Positions 1 to 8,122 of a stretch of DNA of 64,000 nt are shown here, one piece after another; the stretch's first letter is position 1; each line of letters opens with the position of its first letter. Source of the stretch: Actinomycetota bacterium (GTDB lineage Bacteria; Actinomycetota; Acidimicrobiia; Acidimicrobiales; Ilumatobacteraceae); NCBI GenBank assembly GCA_030645675.1, contig JAUSLQ010000207.1, forward strand, positions 29,906-93,905, given 5' to 3'. The notes beneath the pieces are model-generated. The model was not told the origin of the DNA. It worked only from the letters and a program-made list of their open reading frames with translations, and searched no databases. Both the position numbers and the translations under genes were made by a program.

Positions 1-265
1 ACACGGATCGCTCCTCCGTGATGAGTGCCATGCCCTGACGGGCGCGACGGTGGAGGGGTGCCGTGGTCTCGCGGCCTGCCACCCGCACCGCGCCGCGGAT
101 CGCGCGCAGCTCACCTGCGAGAGTCAGCAGTGTCGTCGTCTTCCCTGCACCGTTCGGGCCGAGCAGCAGGTGCACCTCGCCGGGTTCGACGGCAAGGTGC
201 AGGTCACGGACGATCGGCACGCCGGCATACCCGGCATCGACGCCGACGGCTTCGAGGGCGGTCAC
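1..265 (-). CDS. livF: LivF-type ABC transporter ATP-binding protein (partial, N-terminal)
   Basis: This is the N-terminal 88 codons of an ATPase of a branched-chain-amino-acid-type (HAAT) importer; the rest lies beyond the window edge. A Walker A motif (GPNGAGKTTT) is visible around residues 36-45, followed by a region typical of LivF (RRARQGMALITEERSV). The GTG start at 265 overlaps the stop of the upstream LivHMG fusion in a GTGA junction, so translation is probably coupled. It would be the second ATPase beside the LivG domain. In this catabolic setting the importer probably brings in an organic acid or aromatic substrate rather than an amino acid; that is inference. Confidence 0.9.
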   Translation of the reverse strand, partial: MTALEAVGVDAGYAGVPIVRDLHLAVEPGEVHLLLGPNGAGKTTTLLTLAGELRAIRGAVRVAGRETTAPLHRRARQGMALITEERSV

Positions 266-3006
266 AGCGGCACCTCGTCACGGGTGCATCCATCGGACGG
301 CGCCACGAGGCTGCCATCTGCGCCCGACTCACCGGCGATCTCCTCCGGGTCGGCCAGCACTCCCAGATATGCAGCCATGACCGCGGGGTCACGCTGGATC
401 TCCTGCGGGGTGCCGGACGCGATGGTCCGGCCGGCGTCGAGCACCGTGACGCGGTCGCAGATGCTCATCACCACCTCCATGTCGTGCTCGACCAAGAGGA
501 TCGCCAGCCCGGACTCGTCGGCGAGGCGGCGGATCAGCGTCGCGAGCTCCCGGCTCTCGACGTCGTCGAGCCCTGCAGCGGGCTCGTCGAGGAGGAGAAC
601 CGAGGGGGAGGTGCTCACGGCGCGGGCGATGGAGAGGAGCCGGCGCCGGCCGTACGGCAGGTCGGTGGGCAGGCGATCGAGGTCCGGTTCGAGCTCGAGG
701 ATGCGGACCGCTTGGGCCGCCTGCCCGTCCAGCACGCGGCGGGGGCACCAGAACGGATCGGAGAGCCACCGCCACTGCGAGCGACCGTCGGAGGCGGCGA
801 GCAGGTTCTCGCGCACCGTCAGGTCGTCGAACAGCTCGAGCGACTGGAAGGTCCGGGTGATACCACCGCGCGCCCGTGCGGCCGGCGACATCCTCGTCAG
901 GTCCTGGTCTCCGAGATGCATCGAGCCCGCGAACGGACGGCTGTAGCCGGTGATCGCGTCGATGAGGGTCGTCTTGCCGGCACCGTTCGGGCCGATGAGG
1001 CCGACGACGTGACCGGGGGCGACCTCGAGGCTCACCTCGTCCAGGGCACTCACGCCGCCGAACCGCACGGTGACATCCCTGACCGCCAAGGTCCGTGGCG
1101 TACATCGCTGCCAGGTGCCGGGTTCGCCCGAACCGCCCAGACCCGCGGCGGCATGCCGCAACCGGCGGGTCATCCTCGCAGCCAGTGCAGCCGGGACGCG
1201 TGCAAGTCCGTCCGGGGACCACATCAGCATCAGGACCAGGGCCGAGCTCGTGATCAGCGTTGCCCACTTGTTGAGATCGAGTGTGTGCTGCAACAGCTCC
1301 GTGACCAGCCCACCGGCGAGCAGCGCTCCTCCGATGAGCGCTCCCGTCACGAAGCCGGCGCCACCGAGCACGGTGAGCACGACGGCGTTCATCGATGCGA
1401 AGACCCCGTATTGGTCGAATCGGACGTTCGGGAGTCGGAACGCGAGCAGCGCTCCTCCCGCTGCGGCGATGAATGAGCCGACGGCGAATGCGTACACCTT
1501 CGCCCCCATCACGCTGATGCCGAGCGAGGCAGCGGCGCGTTCGTTGGCCCGGGTGGCGAGCAGTCGCCGTCCCGACGGCGCCCCTCGGAGGTTCACCACC
1601 CCGAGGGCGAGGAGCGAGAACACCACGAACACCACGACCGCGTAGCGGTTCGGGTGGGTGATCGAGAACACGCTCCAACCGAAGATCGTGGGCTCGTCGA
1701 CGACGGTGCCCACGAAGCCGCCGGTCCAGTCCCGGTTGAACAGGATCAGCTGCTCGACGGCAAGCGCCAGACCGAGCGTGGAGATGGCGAGGAAGAGACC
1801 TCGGGTACGCAGGGCGGGCAGGGAGAACACGATCCCGACGGGCACCGCAACGACCATGCCGGCGAGCACGGCGACCGGGAAGGGCAGCCCGTGGGTGTCG
1901 GCCAACCGCGACGCCACGAACGCACCGAGGCCGGCGAGCGCGTACTGGCCGAGGCTCAGTTGGCCCGCGAGGCCGGTGACGACGACGATCGACAGGCACA
2001 CGATCGCAGCGAGCAGGCTCGTCGTCGCCGCGATCGCGAGATCCTCCGACGCGAATCCCAGGCCGACGGCGCCGAGCACGACGAGCAGGACGCGCACCCA
2101 ACCCGCAGCGAGCGATCGGCCCACCATCGGCAGCTTCTCGATGATGTGGCCCCGGACCGGGAGCGACCGCCCACGAACGATGAGGACGGCCACGATGACG
2201 AGGAAGGGGGCGGAGCGGGCCCACCCCTGCTTGGTCACGTAGTTGCCGAGGAGCGACTCTGCGATCCCCAGTCCGAGGCCACCCAGTAGGGTCAACGGGA
2301 ACGACGCGAAGCCGCCGACGAGTGCAGCGGCGAGCGCCGGGACGATGAGCAGCGTGAGGTTCCCCGGCAGTCCGGTGATCGGGACGATCAGCACGCCGGC
2401 GAGTGCGGCGAGCATCGCACCGAGCGCCCAGTTGGCCGTGGCGACGAGGTCCGGGGAGATCCCGAGGGCACCGGCGGCGCGCCGGTTCTCGGCAACGGAC
2501 GACGTCCAGATCCCGAAGGTGGTGAAGCGGTACGCAGCCCACAGGACCATCGCGAGCACGATCGAGATGCCGAGCAGCCAGATCCGGTCGGACGACACGA
2601 CGATCTCGTCCGTCAAGTTGACCGGCGTCGTCGGCAGGAACGAGGGGACCAATCGCATGTCGGTGCCGTAGCGCAGGATCGACGCCGATTGGATGATGCC
2701 GAGCAGGCCGAGGGTTGCGACCACGCGGGCGAGTGGCGAGGACGTCCGCAGCGGTCGCATCACCACGAGGTGGATCGCTGCCCCGATCACCCCGGTGATC
2801 AGGATGGAGACCATCGCTGCGGGAAGGGCGCTCATGCCCCCGTCGCGCAGCTCGCCGAAGGTGGAGCCGGCGAACAGGGCGAGGGCTCCCTGGGCGAAGT
2901 TCAAGATCCCCGAGCCCCGGTAGATGAGGACCAGGCCCTGGGCGGCGATGGCGTAGATCGCTCCCACGCCGATACCGAGCACGGCGAAGCGCAGCACGTC
3001 CTGCAT
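262..3006 (-). CDS. LivH-LivM-LivG triple-fusion ABC importer (permease-permease-ATPase)
   Basis: One 914-aa chain joins three subunits that are usually separate. Residues about 1-290 are a LivH-type permease, starting with a typical segment (AIAAQGLVLIYRGSGILNFAQ). Residues about 305-600 are a LivM-type permease (GLAGQLSLGQYALAGLGAF). Residues about 645-890 are a LivG-type ATPase. The ATPase has Walker A GPNGAGKTT near 670, a signature-like PYGRRRLLSIARA near 785, Walker B VLLLDEPAAGL near 805, and an H-loop VEHDMEVV. Permease/ATPase fusions are known in Actinobacteria. The gene starts 9 bp after a small upstream ORF and overlaps livF by 4 bp, so the three form one operon, downstream of the palindromic operator at 3233-3254. 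Confidence 0.9.
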   Translation of the reverse strand: MQDVLRFAVLGIGVGAIYAIAAQGLVLIYRGSGILNFAQGALALFAGSTFGELRDGGMSALPAAMVSILITGVIGAAIHLVVMRPLRTSSPLARVVATLGLLGIIQSASILRYGTDMRLVPSFLPTTPVNLTDEIVVSSDRIWLLGISIVLAMVLWAAYRFTTFGIWTSSVAENRRAAGALGISPDLVATANWALGAMLAALAGVLIVPITGLPGNLTLLIVPALAAALVGGFASFPLTLLGGLGLGIAESLLGNYVTKQGWARSAPFLVIVAVLIVRGRSLPVRGHIIEKLPMVGRSLAAGWVRVLLVVLGAVGLGFASEDLAIAATTSLLAAIVCLSIVVVTGLAGQLSLGQYALAGLGAFVASRLADTHGLPFPVAVLAGMVVAVPVGIVFSLPALRTRGLFLAISTLGLALAVEQLILFNRDWTGGFVGTVVDEPTIFGWSVFSITHPNRYAVVVFVVFSLLALGVVNLRGAPSGRRLLATRANERAAASLGISVMGAKVYAFAVGSFIAAAGGALLAFRLPNVRFDQYGVFASMNAVVLTVLGGAGFVTGALIGGALLAGGLVTELLQHTLDLNKWATLITSSALVLMLMWSPDGLARVPAALAARMTRRLRHAAAGLGGSGEPGTWQRCTPRTLAVRDVTVRFGGVSALDEVSLEVAPGHVVGLIGPNGAGKTTLIDAITGYSRPFAGSMHLGDQDLTRMSPAARARGGITRTFQSLELFDDLTVRENLLAASDGRSQWRWLSDPFWCPRRVLDGQAAQAVRILELEPDLDRLPTDLPYGRRRLLSIARAVSTSPSVLLLDEPAAGLDDVESRELATLIRRLADESGLAILLVEHDMEVVMSICDRVTVLDAGRTIASGTPQEIQRDPAVMAAYLGVLADPEEIAGESGADGSLVAPSDGCTRDEVPL

Positions 3007-3015
3007 CGACTGACC

Positions 3016-3192
3016 TCAGCGCCCGGCCGGGAGGTGCAGATCAGCAGCGGAATGCCACGAGCGCGTCGGCACCTCGCGGTAGAGCCCCGGCGCCTCGAGG
3101 AGCCGGTCGAACTGCCGCTGCCCCTTCAGGTCCACCTCGGCGAGCGCGGCGTCGAAGCGCGCCGGCGGATCGTTCGAATCGATGCTCCCCAT
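3016..3192 (-). CDS. Small ORF (58 aa) leading the liv operon
   Basis: An open frame starting MGSIDSNDPPARFD and ending SADLHLPAGR fills the space between the operator region and livHMG, ending 9 bp before the livHMG start. A G-rich stretch just upstream of the ATG could be a ribosome-binding site. The sequence is polar, with no membrane segment or signal peptide. I do not recognise a family. It could be a small component of the transport operon, the remnant of a longer catabolic gene, or chance coding. Position and tight spacing are the main support. Confidence 0.45.
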   Translation of the reverse strand: MGSIDSNDPPARFDAALAEVDLKGQRQFDRLLEAPGLYREVPTRSWHSAADLHLPAGR

Positions 3193-3230
3193 GCCACCCC
3201 CCGGCGACCGACCCCGGACGGGTCGCTAAT

Positions 3231-3262
3231 GGCACACTATACGAGACTTATGTGACATACAA
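3231..3262 (-). promoter_or_regulatory. Promoter/operator of the liv operon
   Basis: Read leftward, a -35 box TTGTAT (3262-3257) and a -10 box TAGTGT (3239-3234) are 17 bp apart. Between and over them lies an imperfect palindrome, CACACTA-N8-TTATGTG (3233-3254). The same element, with 5 differences in 30 bases, precedes the SDR/dioxygenase operon at 17586-17607 next to a tetR gene. The size and symmetry suit a TetR-family dimer. Confidence 0.7.
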
Positions 3263-3380
3263 CCCCGAGCGTCGTCCAGGGCCCGATCCGATGCTCGCCG
3301 GCGACGCCAGGCGCATCGGCCGCGGCCACCCCCTCCCGGTCAGGGGCCCGATCGCTCCCGATCAGCGGGAGGACTGTCGC

Positions 3381-4181
3381 TCACGTCGAGCGACTTCCCG
3401 CCCGAGTGTCGTCTGAGTAGCCCAGCTCGGCAGAGATCGTCGACGAGGCGGCAAGGAGGAGGTCGATGATCTGGAGGCGGTCGTCGCCGCCGATGCTCTT
3501 GTGCGGAGTGACGACACCGATCACGAGTGACACGTTCCCGAACGCGTCGAAGACGGGGGCAGCGAAGCCCTCGATCCCAAGCACGGGCGTGTTGGACACG
3601 ACACAGACCCGCCGTTCGCGGATGGTCGCCAACTCGTCGGCGAGGGTGTCGTAACCGACGTCCTCCGGCACACCACCGCCGCGCTGGGCCAGGAGCACCG
3701 GCTCGGTCACGTCGCGCGGGAGAAACGCGAGGAACACCCGACCGACCGACGACCACAGCGGGAGCGAGCCACCCACCCGCACGGTGACGCTCATCGGGTG
3801 ACGTCCGATCTCCCATCGGATCAGCACCGGGCCGGCCTCGCCCCAGGCGGCCAGGTTCACCGAGTGGCCGGAGCGGTCGCGCAGATCGGCGATGTGGGGG
3901 CCGGCGATGTTGGCCTCGTCGGTGCGGCGGAACGCCTCGGCACCGAGCCGACGGGCAGCCGGACCGAGGTCGTAGAGGCCCGTCGCTGCCGACTGGACCA
4001 CCACACCGACGCGGCACAGGCTGACGAGGTAACGGTGGACCTTGCTGGCCGGCATGCCGGCGAGGCCGGCTATCTTGGAGAGCGACGCCGCTCCGCCGCA
4101 GGCCTCGAGGGCCTCGAGGACCGCCATCGCGATCTCGACCGACTGGATCCCGCGACGCTGAGGTTCGACCATACGGCCCAT
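3381..4181 (-). CDS. IclR-family transcriptional regulator
   Basis: About 266 aa from the ATG at 4181 (a second ATG at 4172 is possible). The earlier in-frame ATG at 4298 would overlap the neighbouring ligase by 77 bases and adds a low-complexity N-terminus. A winged-helix domain occupies residues about 10-70 (LSKIAGLAGMPASKVHRYL), followed by an IclR effector domain (PVLGIEGFAAPVFD, VSLVIGVV). IclR proteins commonly sense aromatic or organic-acid intermediates. The gene lies 40 bp downstream of the acetoacetyl-CoA synthetase and is probably co-transcribed with it and the FAH gene. Its ligand is unknown. Confidence 0.88.
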   Translation of the reverse strand: MGRMVEPQRRGIQSVEIAMAVLEALEACGGAASLSKIAGLAGMPASKVHRYLVSLCRVGVVVQSAATGLYDLGPAARRLGAEAFRRTDEANIAGPHIADLRDRSGHSVNLAAWGEAGPVLIRWEIGRHPMSVTVRVGGSLPLWSSVGRVFLAFLPRDVTEPVLLAQRGGGVPEDVGYDTLADELATIRERRVCVVSNTPVLGIEGFAAPVFDAFGNVSLVIGVVTPHKSIGGDDRLQIIDLLLAASSTISAELGYSDDTRAGSRST

Positions 4182-4221
4182 TGTGGCCGCCCCGGCCGAC
4201 GTCGCGCCGCTCACCGGCGAG

Positions 4222-6201
4222 CTACCCGTCCAGTTCGGCGCGACTGCGCCACTCCGCCGCGGCAGCGGCGATCGAAATGACCGCTCCGGGGTCGTCAACA
4301 GCGCTCGTGTCGAGGACCTCGTCCACTGCCGAGCCGGCGAACAGGCGCTGGACGGGGATCTCGAGGCGCTTGCCGGTCAGGGTGTGAGGCAGGCGGTCGA
4401 CCACGATGACGTGATCCGGGTTGTGGCGGGGGCTGAGCGACGAGCGCAGTCGGGTGCGGATCCGCACCTCCAACCCCTCGATGTCGTGACCTGGAGAGGG
4501 CTGGACGAGGACGATCAGCTCGCCGCGTGGCCTGGCCGCGCTCGTCGTGTCGATCACGAGTGAGTCGGCAACCTCGGGCATGGTGTCCATGACCCCGTAG
4601 AAGTCCGAGGTGCCCATGCGGACACCGCCCCGGTTGAGGGTCGCATCCGAGCGGCCATACACGACGCTCGAGCCGTCGGCGTCGAAGCGGATCCAGTCAC
4701 CGTGCCGCCATACACCCGGATACATCTCGAAGTAGGTGCTGCGGTACCTGGCGTCACCCGGGTCGTCCCAGAACTTCACCGGCATCGACGGCATCGGCTG
4801 GCGGACGACCAGCTCGCCGGTGTCTCCGACGATGGGCTGCCCGCCGGGGTCGAAGGACGTCACGTCGACCCCGAGGCACGGCGCCTGCATGGCGCCCGCC
4901 TTCACCGGCAGCCAGGAGGTGGCGCCGACGAACGCGCTCACGACGTCGGTGCCGCCGCAGATCGGAGCGATGAAGAGGTCTGGCCCGAACTGGTCAGCCA
5001 GCCATCCGTACCCGCTCACCGGCAAGGGCGATCCGGAGGAGACCACCGTTCGGAGCCGGGAGAGGTCACGGTCGCGGCACGGTTGGTGCCCGTCGCGGAG
5101 GGCGTTCTGGATGAACCCGGCGCTCAGACCGAGGACCGAGGCCTTCGAGTCGGCGGCGATGTCCCACAGCCGCTCCGGAGACGGGTACGTCGGGCTGCCG
5201 TCGTAGATGACGATGGAGGCCCCGACGAGGAGGCCTCCGACGAGGATGTTCCACACGACCCAGGCGGTGCTGCTCCACCAGAAGAAGCGGTCATCCGGTG
5301 TCATGCCGAGCTGCAGCCGATGGAGCTTGTGGTGCTCGAGCATCACGCCACCGTGGCCGTGGACCATCGACTTCGGACGCCCGGTCGTGCCCGACGTGTA
5401 GACGATCCAGAGCGGATGGTCGAACGGCACCGGCGTCGGTGAGAGCGGCTCGTCGGTCGGCGCGAGGAGATCCGACCACGCAAGGGCGCCTGGGATCTCC
5501 TCGCCACCCGGGATCTGGACGACGTGCTGCACGGTGACCAGGTCGGCGTGGAGCTGACGGACCACGTCGCTGCGGTCGTGCCAGACCCCGTGGTAGCGAT
5601 ACCCGGAGACGGCCAGCAGCACCGTGGGTGTCACCTGGCCCAGGCGGTCGAGCACGCTGCGCTCGCCGAACTCGGGAGGTGTGACCGTCCAGATCGCTCC
5701 GAGCGACGCCGTGGCGAGGAAGGCGACGAGGGTCTCGATCCGGTTCGGGAGGTAGGCCGCGACACGGTCGCCGACACCGACACCGAGCCGGCGCAACCCG
5801 CCTGCGGCGCGCCGCACCTGGTCGGCGAGATCGTCCCACGAGACGCTGGTCCGATCGAGCTCGGTGTGGACCTCGACGGCGATCTCCGGGCCGCGCCGCC
5901 GCAGAGCCATGTCGACGTAGTTGAGGGTGCCCCCCGGAAACCAGGTCGCGCCAGGCATCGATGCGTCGACGAGGGCCGCGCCCGGCTCGCTGTGCCAGGC
6001 CACGCGGGCGTCCCGAGCCACAGCGGACCAGAACCCGCCGAGGTCGCGGACGGACCAGCGCCAGAGCGCGCCGTAGTCGCCGACGGCGACACCCGCGGCA
6101 CCCGGCAGGAAGCGGGCGAACTCCGCCAGCGGAGAGGCCTCGACCGCGGCCGGCCGCGGCGACCACACGACATCGCCCTCTTGGAGCGGGCGCGGCGACA
6201 T
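4222..6201 (-). CDS. Acetoacetate-CoA ligase
   Basis: 659 aa, the usual length for acetoacetyl-CoA synthetases. It belongs to the ANL adenylating superfamily: ACAS-type N-terminus (GDYGALWRWSVRDLGGFW), P-loop YTSGTTGRPKSM near residue 268, and a C-terminal TGKRLEIPVQRL segment with the conserved lysine. It would activate acetoacetate (or a related beta-keto acid) to the CoA thioester. It starts 1 bp after the FAH-family gene stop, so the two are coupled. FAH-type hydrolysis can release acetoacetate, so this enzyme may collect the last product of ring degradation; that link is inferred. Confidence 0.88.
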   Translation of the reverse strand: MSPRPLQEGDVVWSPRPAAVEASPLAEFARFLPGAAGVAVGDYGALWRWSVRDLGGFWSAVARDARVAWHSEPGAALVDASMPGATWFPGGTLNYVDMALRRRGPEIAVEVHTELDRTSVSWDDLADQVRRAAGGLRRLGVGVGDRVAAYLPNRIETLVAFLATASLGAIWTVTPPEFGERSVLDRLGQVTPTVLLAVSGYRYHGVWHDRSDVVRQLHADLVTVQHVVQIPGGEEIPGALAWSDLLAPTDEPLSPTPVPFDHPLWIVYTSGTTGRPKSMVHGHGGVMLEHHKLHRLQLGMTPDDRFFWWSSTAWVVWNILVGGLLVGASIVIYDGSPTYPSPERLWDIAADSKASVLGLSAGFIQNALRDGHQPCRDRDLSRLRTVVSSGSPLPVSGYGWLADQFGPDLFIAPICGGTDVVSAFVGATSWLPVKAGAMQAPCLGVDVTSFDPGGQPIVGDTGELVVRQPMPSMPVKFWDDPGDARYRSTYFEMYPGVWRHGDWIRFDADGSSVVYGRSDATLNRGGVRMGTSDFYGVMDTMPEVADSLVIDTTSAARPRGELIVLVQPSPGHDIEGLEVRIRTRLRSSLSPRHNPDHVIVVDRLPHTLTGKRLEIPVQRLFAGSAVDEVLDTSAVDDPGAVISIAAAAAEWRSRAELDG

Positions 6202-6202
6202 C

Positions 6203-7039
6203 TCAGGCCCCGACGAGGCGCGTCGTCATCGAGCCGATGCCATCGATGCTGGTGACGATCTCGTCGCCGGGCTGCAGGTATTCGGGCGGATCCTGGATCA
6301 TCCCCACACCACTGCTCGTGCCCGTGAAGATGATGTCCCCCGGCAGCAGGGTCACGATCTTGGACAGCTCGACGATGATGTTCGGCACGCTGAAGATCAG
6401 CCGGTCGGTCGTGAAGTCCTGACGGGTGCGGCCGTTGATGACGCAACGCACGTGCATGGTGTCGGGGTCCGCGAACTCGTCCGTGGTGACGAGGACCGGG
6501 CCCGTCGGCCCGAAGCCTGGCAGCGACTTGGCCAGGCTGAACTGCGGCCGGTCGTAGTTCAGCTGCAGCACCCTGTCGGAGAGGTCCTGCCCGATCGTGA
6601 AGCCGGCGATGGCGTCCCACGCGTGTTCGGGTGGGATCAGATGGCCACCGGTGCCGACGACGATGACCAGCTCCGCCTCCCAGTCGATCGACGCCGACGG
6701 GAGGACGACCACGGTGTTCGGTCCCGTGATGCACGTCGGGAACTTCGTGAACACGACCGGCGTGGTGGGGCGCGTTGCGCGCGCTTCCTCCACATGGTCC
6801 AGGTAGTTCGCCCCGACACCGAACACCTGGCGCGGCTCGGGTGAGGGCGCGCCGAGCGTTGCCGGATCGACGGTGAGCGGTGTGCCCGTCGCCGACGGAA
6901 CCCAGTCCCGGAACGCCGACCACTGGTCGTAGACGGAGCGCATCGACGGCCCGAACCGCCCTTCACTGGCCATCTCGACGTCGATGACACCGTCGTCGGT
7001 GGCGACAGCGGCACGTCCGTGCACATTGGCGAGCTTCAT
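6203..7039 (-). CDS. Fumarylacetoacetate hydrolase (FAH) family protein
   Basis: 278 aa with the FAH C-terminal catalytic fold: a metal-binding segment DWEAELVIVVG near residue 116, then GFTIGQDLSDR, GFGPTGPVLVT, and a terminal IFTGTSSGVGM segment. Members hydrolyse C-C bonds of acylpyruvates or hydrate/decarboxylate meta-cleavage products. A GGGGGATTCC stretch precedes the ATG. It heads the leftward FAH-ligase-iclR group and is divergent from the extradiol dioxygenase. A second, unlike FAH protein lies at 11507-12457. Confidence 0.88.
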   Translation of the reverse strand: MKLANVHGRAAVATDDGVIDVEMASEGRFGPSMRSVYDQWSAFRDWVPSATGTPLTVDPATLGAPSPEPRQVFGVGANYLDHVEEARATRPTTPVVFTKFPTCITGPNTVVVLPSASIDWEAELVIVVGTGGHLIPPEHAWDAIAGFTIGQDLSDRVLQLNYDRPQFSLAKSLPGFGPTGPVLVTTDEFADPDTMHVRCVINGRTRQDFTTDRLIFSVPNIIVELSKIVTLLPGDIIFTGTSSGVGMIQDPPEYLQPGDEIVTSIDGIGSMTTRLVGA

Positions 7040-7130
7040 GGAATCCCCCGATCCTCGGCCATGGCGCTCGCGATTCGAGCCCCATGGTGAATGCCTCGGT
7101 CAATGTACGACCGCCCATCGCCAGATTCAA

Positions 7131-7180
7131 GGAGAAATTCACCATTGGCACTTGATTCGCCCAATGCAGAATCGTAGGGT
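7131..7180 (+). promoter_or_regulatory. Divergent intergenic promoter region (dioxygenase operon)
   Basis: Rightward -35 TTGATT (7152-7157) and -10 TAGGGT (7175-7180) are spaced by 17 bp and lie 33 bp before the extradiol dioxygenase start. An inverted pair ATTGG/CCAAT (7144-7165) overlaps the -35 box and could be a regulator site, perhaps for the IclR protein. The call rests on motif matching only. Confidence 0.4.
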
Positions 7181-7213
7181 CTGCGTCTGGGGTACACCGA
7201 GGGGGTCCTGCCC

Positions 7214-8122
7214 ATGCCGCTTCACCGTCTGTCCGCCGTCCACGTCCGCGTGGCGCGCTACGCCGAGTTCTGCGACTTCTACCGACGCTTCGGGTTGGAG
7301 GAGATCGCATCAGGGCGCTTCGCGTCGGCGCGTGGCGGCCAGCAGCTCCATGTCGAACCCGGCGACCGGAACACCGTCGTGGAGATCGTCATCGGCGCCG
7401 ACGCTCCGTCGGATCTGGACGCCGTGGAGGCCGGGCTGCAGGCCGCAGGCCACACGCCCGAGCGCCCCAGTTCAGAGACCCTGCTCGTGGCCGAGCCCAC
7501 GACCGGCATCACCATCAGGGTGACGGTCGAGCCACGCGTGCCGGCCATCAGGCCGCGGGGTGGGATCCCGGAGGTGAACCGCGCCGAGCTGGTGGGCCGG
7601 GCCCGGGTGCGGCCGCAACGGCTGGGCCACATGGTGCTGGGCTGCCCAGACGTCGATGCGGTGAACCGCTTCTTCACCGAGTGCCTCGGGATGCGGATCA
7701 GCGACGAGGTGATCGGCGCCGTGTTCCTCCGGTTCGACACCGACCACCACAACCTCGCGTTCCTCCGCAGCGATCACACGTGGCTGCACCACATGGCGTG
7801 GAAGGTGGGCAGCGTCGACGAGGTGGGGTACGGCGCGATGCAGCTGATCGACCACGACCAGTCCACGAACTGCTACGGGCTCGGCCGGCACGCGGCCAGC
7901 GCCAACTACTTCTGGTACCTGCGCGACCCGTCGGGAAGTCTCGCCGAGTACTACCACTCGGAGTTCGACGACCTCGTCGACGACGCTGAGTTCTGGAACC
8001 CTGTCCCCAACCAGGCGCCGATGCCCGTGGCGTCGTGGGGCCCGAGCCTGCCCCCGACGTTCTTCGCCCCCACCGGCCAGCTGTCGGCAGGCGCCACACA
8101 ACCAGGAGAGGAGGGGCCGTGA
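7214..8122 (+). CDS. VOC-family extradiol ring-cleavage dioxygenase
   Basis: 302 aa with two vicinal-oxygen-chelate modules, the layout of type I extradiol dioxygenases (BphC/catechol 2,3-dioxygenase). The second module carries the likely Fe(II) ligands: His in LGHMVLG near residue 139, His in LHHMAW near 192, and Glu in AEYYHSEFDD near 245. It would open a catechol-type ring next to the diol. GAGGGGG precedes the ATG. Its stop overlaps the GTG of the Rieske alpha gene (GTGA), so it begins a coupled five-gene operon. The substrate is unknown. Confidence 0.85.
   Translation: MPLHRLSAVHVRVARYAEFCDFYRRFGLEEIASGRFASARGGQQLHVEPGDRNTVVEIVIGADAPSDLDAVEAGLQAAGHTPERPSSETLLVAEPTTGITIRVTVEPRVPAIRPRGGIPEVNRAELVGRARVRPQRLGHMVLGCPDVDAVNRFFTECLGMRISDEVIGAVFLRFDTDHHNLAFLRSDHTWLHHMAWKVGSVDEVGYGAMQLIDHDQSTNCYGLGRHAASANYFWYLRDPSGSLAEYYHSEFDDLVDDAEFWNPVPNQAPMPVASWGPSLPPTFFAPTGQLSAGATQPGEEGP

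Noticed and set aside
389-2542. 717-codon frame in another register of livHMG
   Set aside because: Arg-rich shadow of the fused transporter; the true frame has Walker and permease motifs.
7069-7165. Copy of the CACACTA operator in the FAH/extradiol divergent region
   Set aside because: I looked for it because this promoter belongs to the same pathway, but only an unrelated ATTGG/CCAAT pair is present, so this operon is probably controlled by another regulator.
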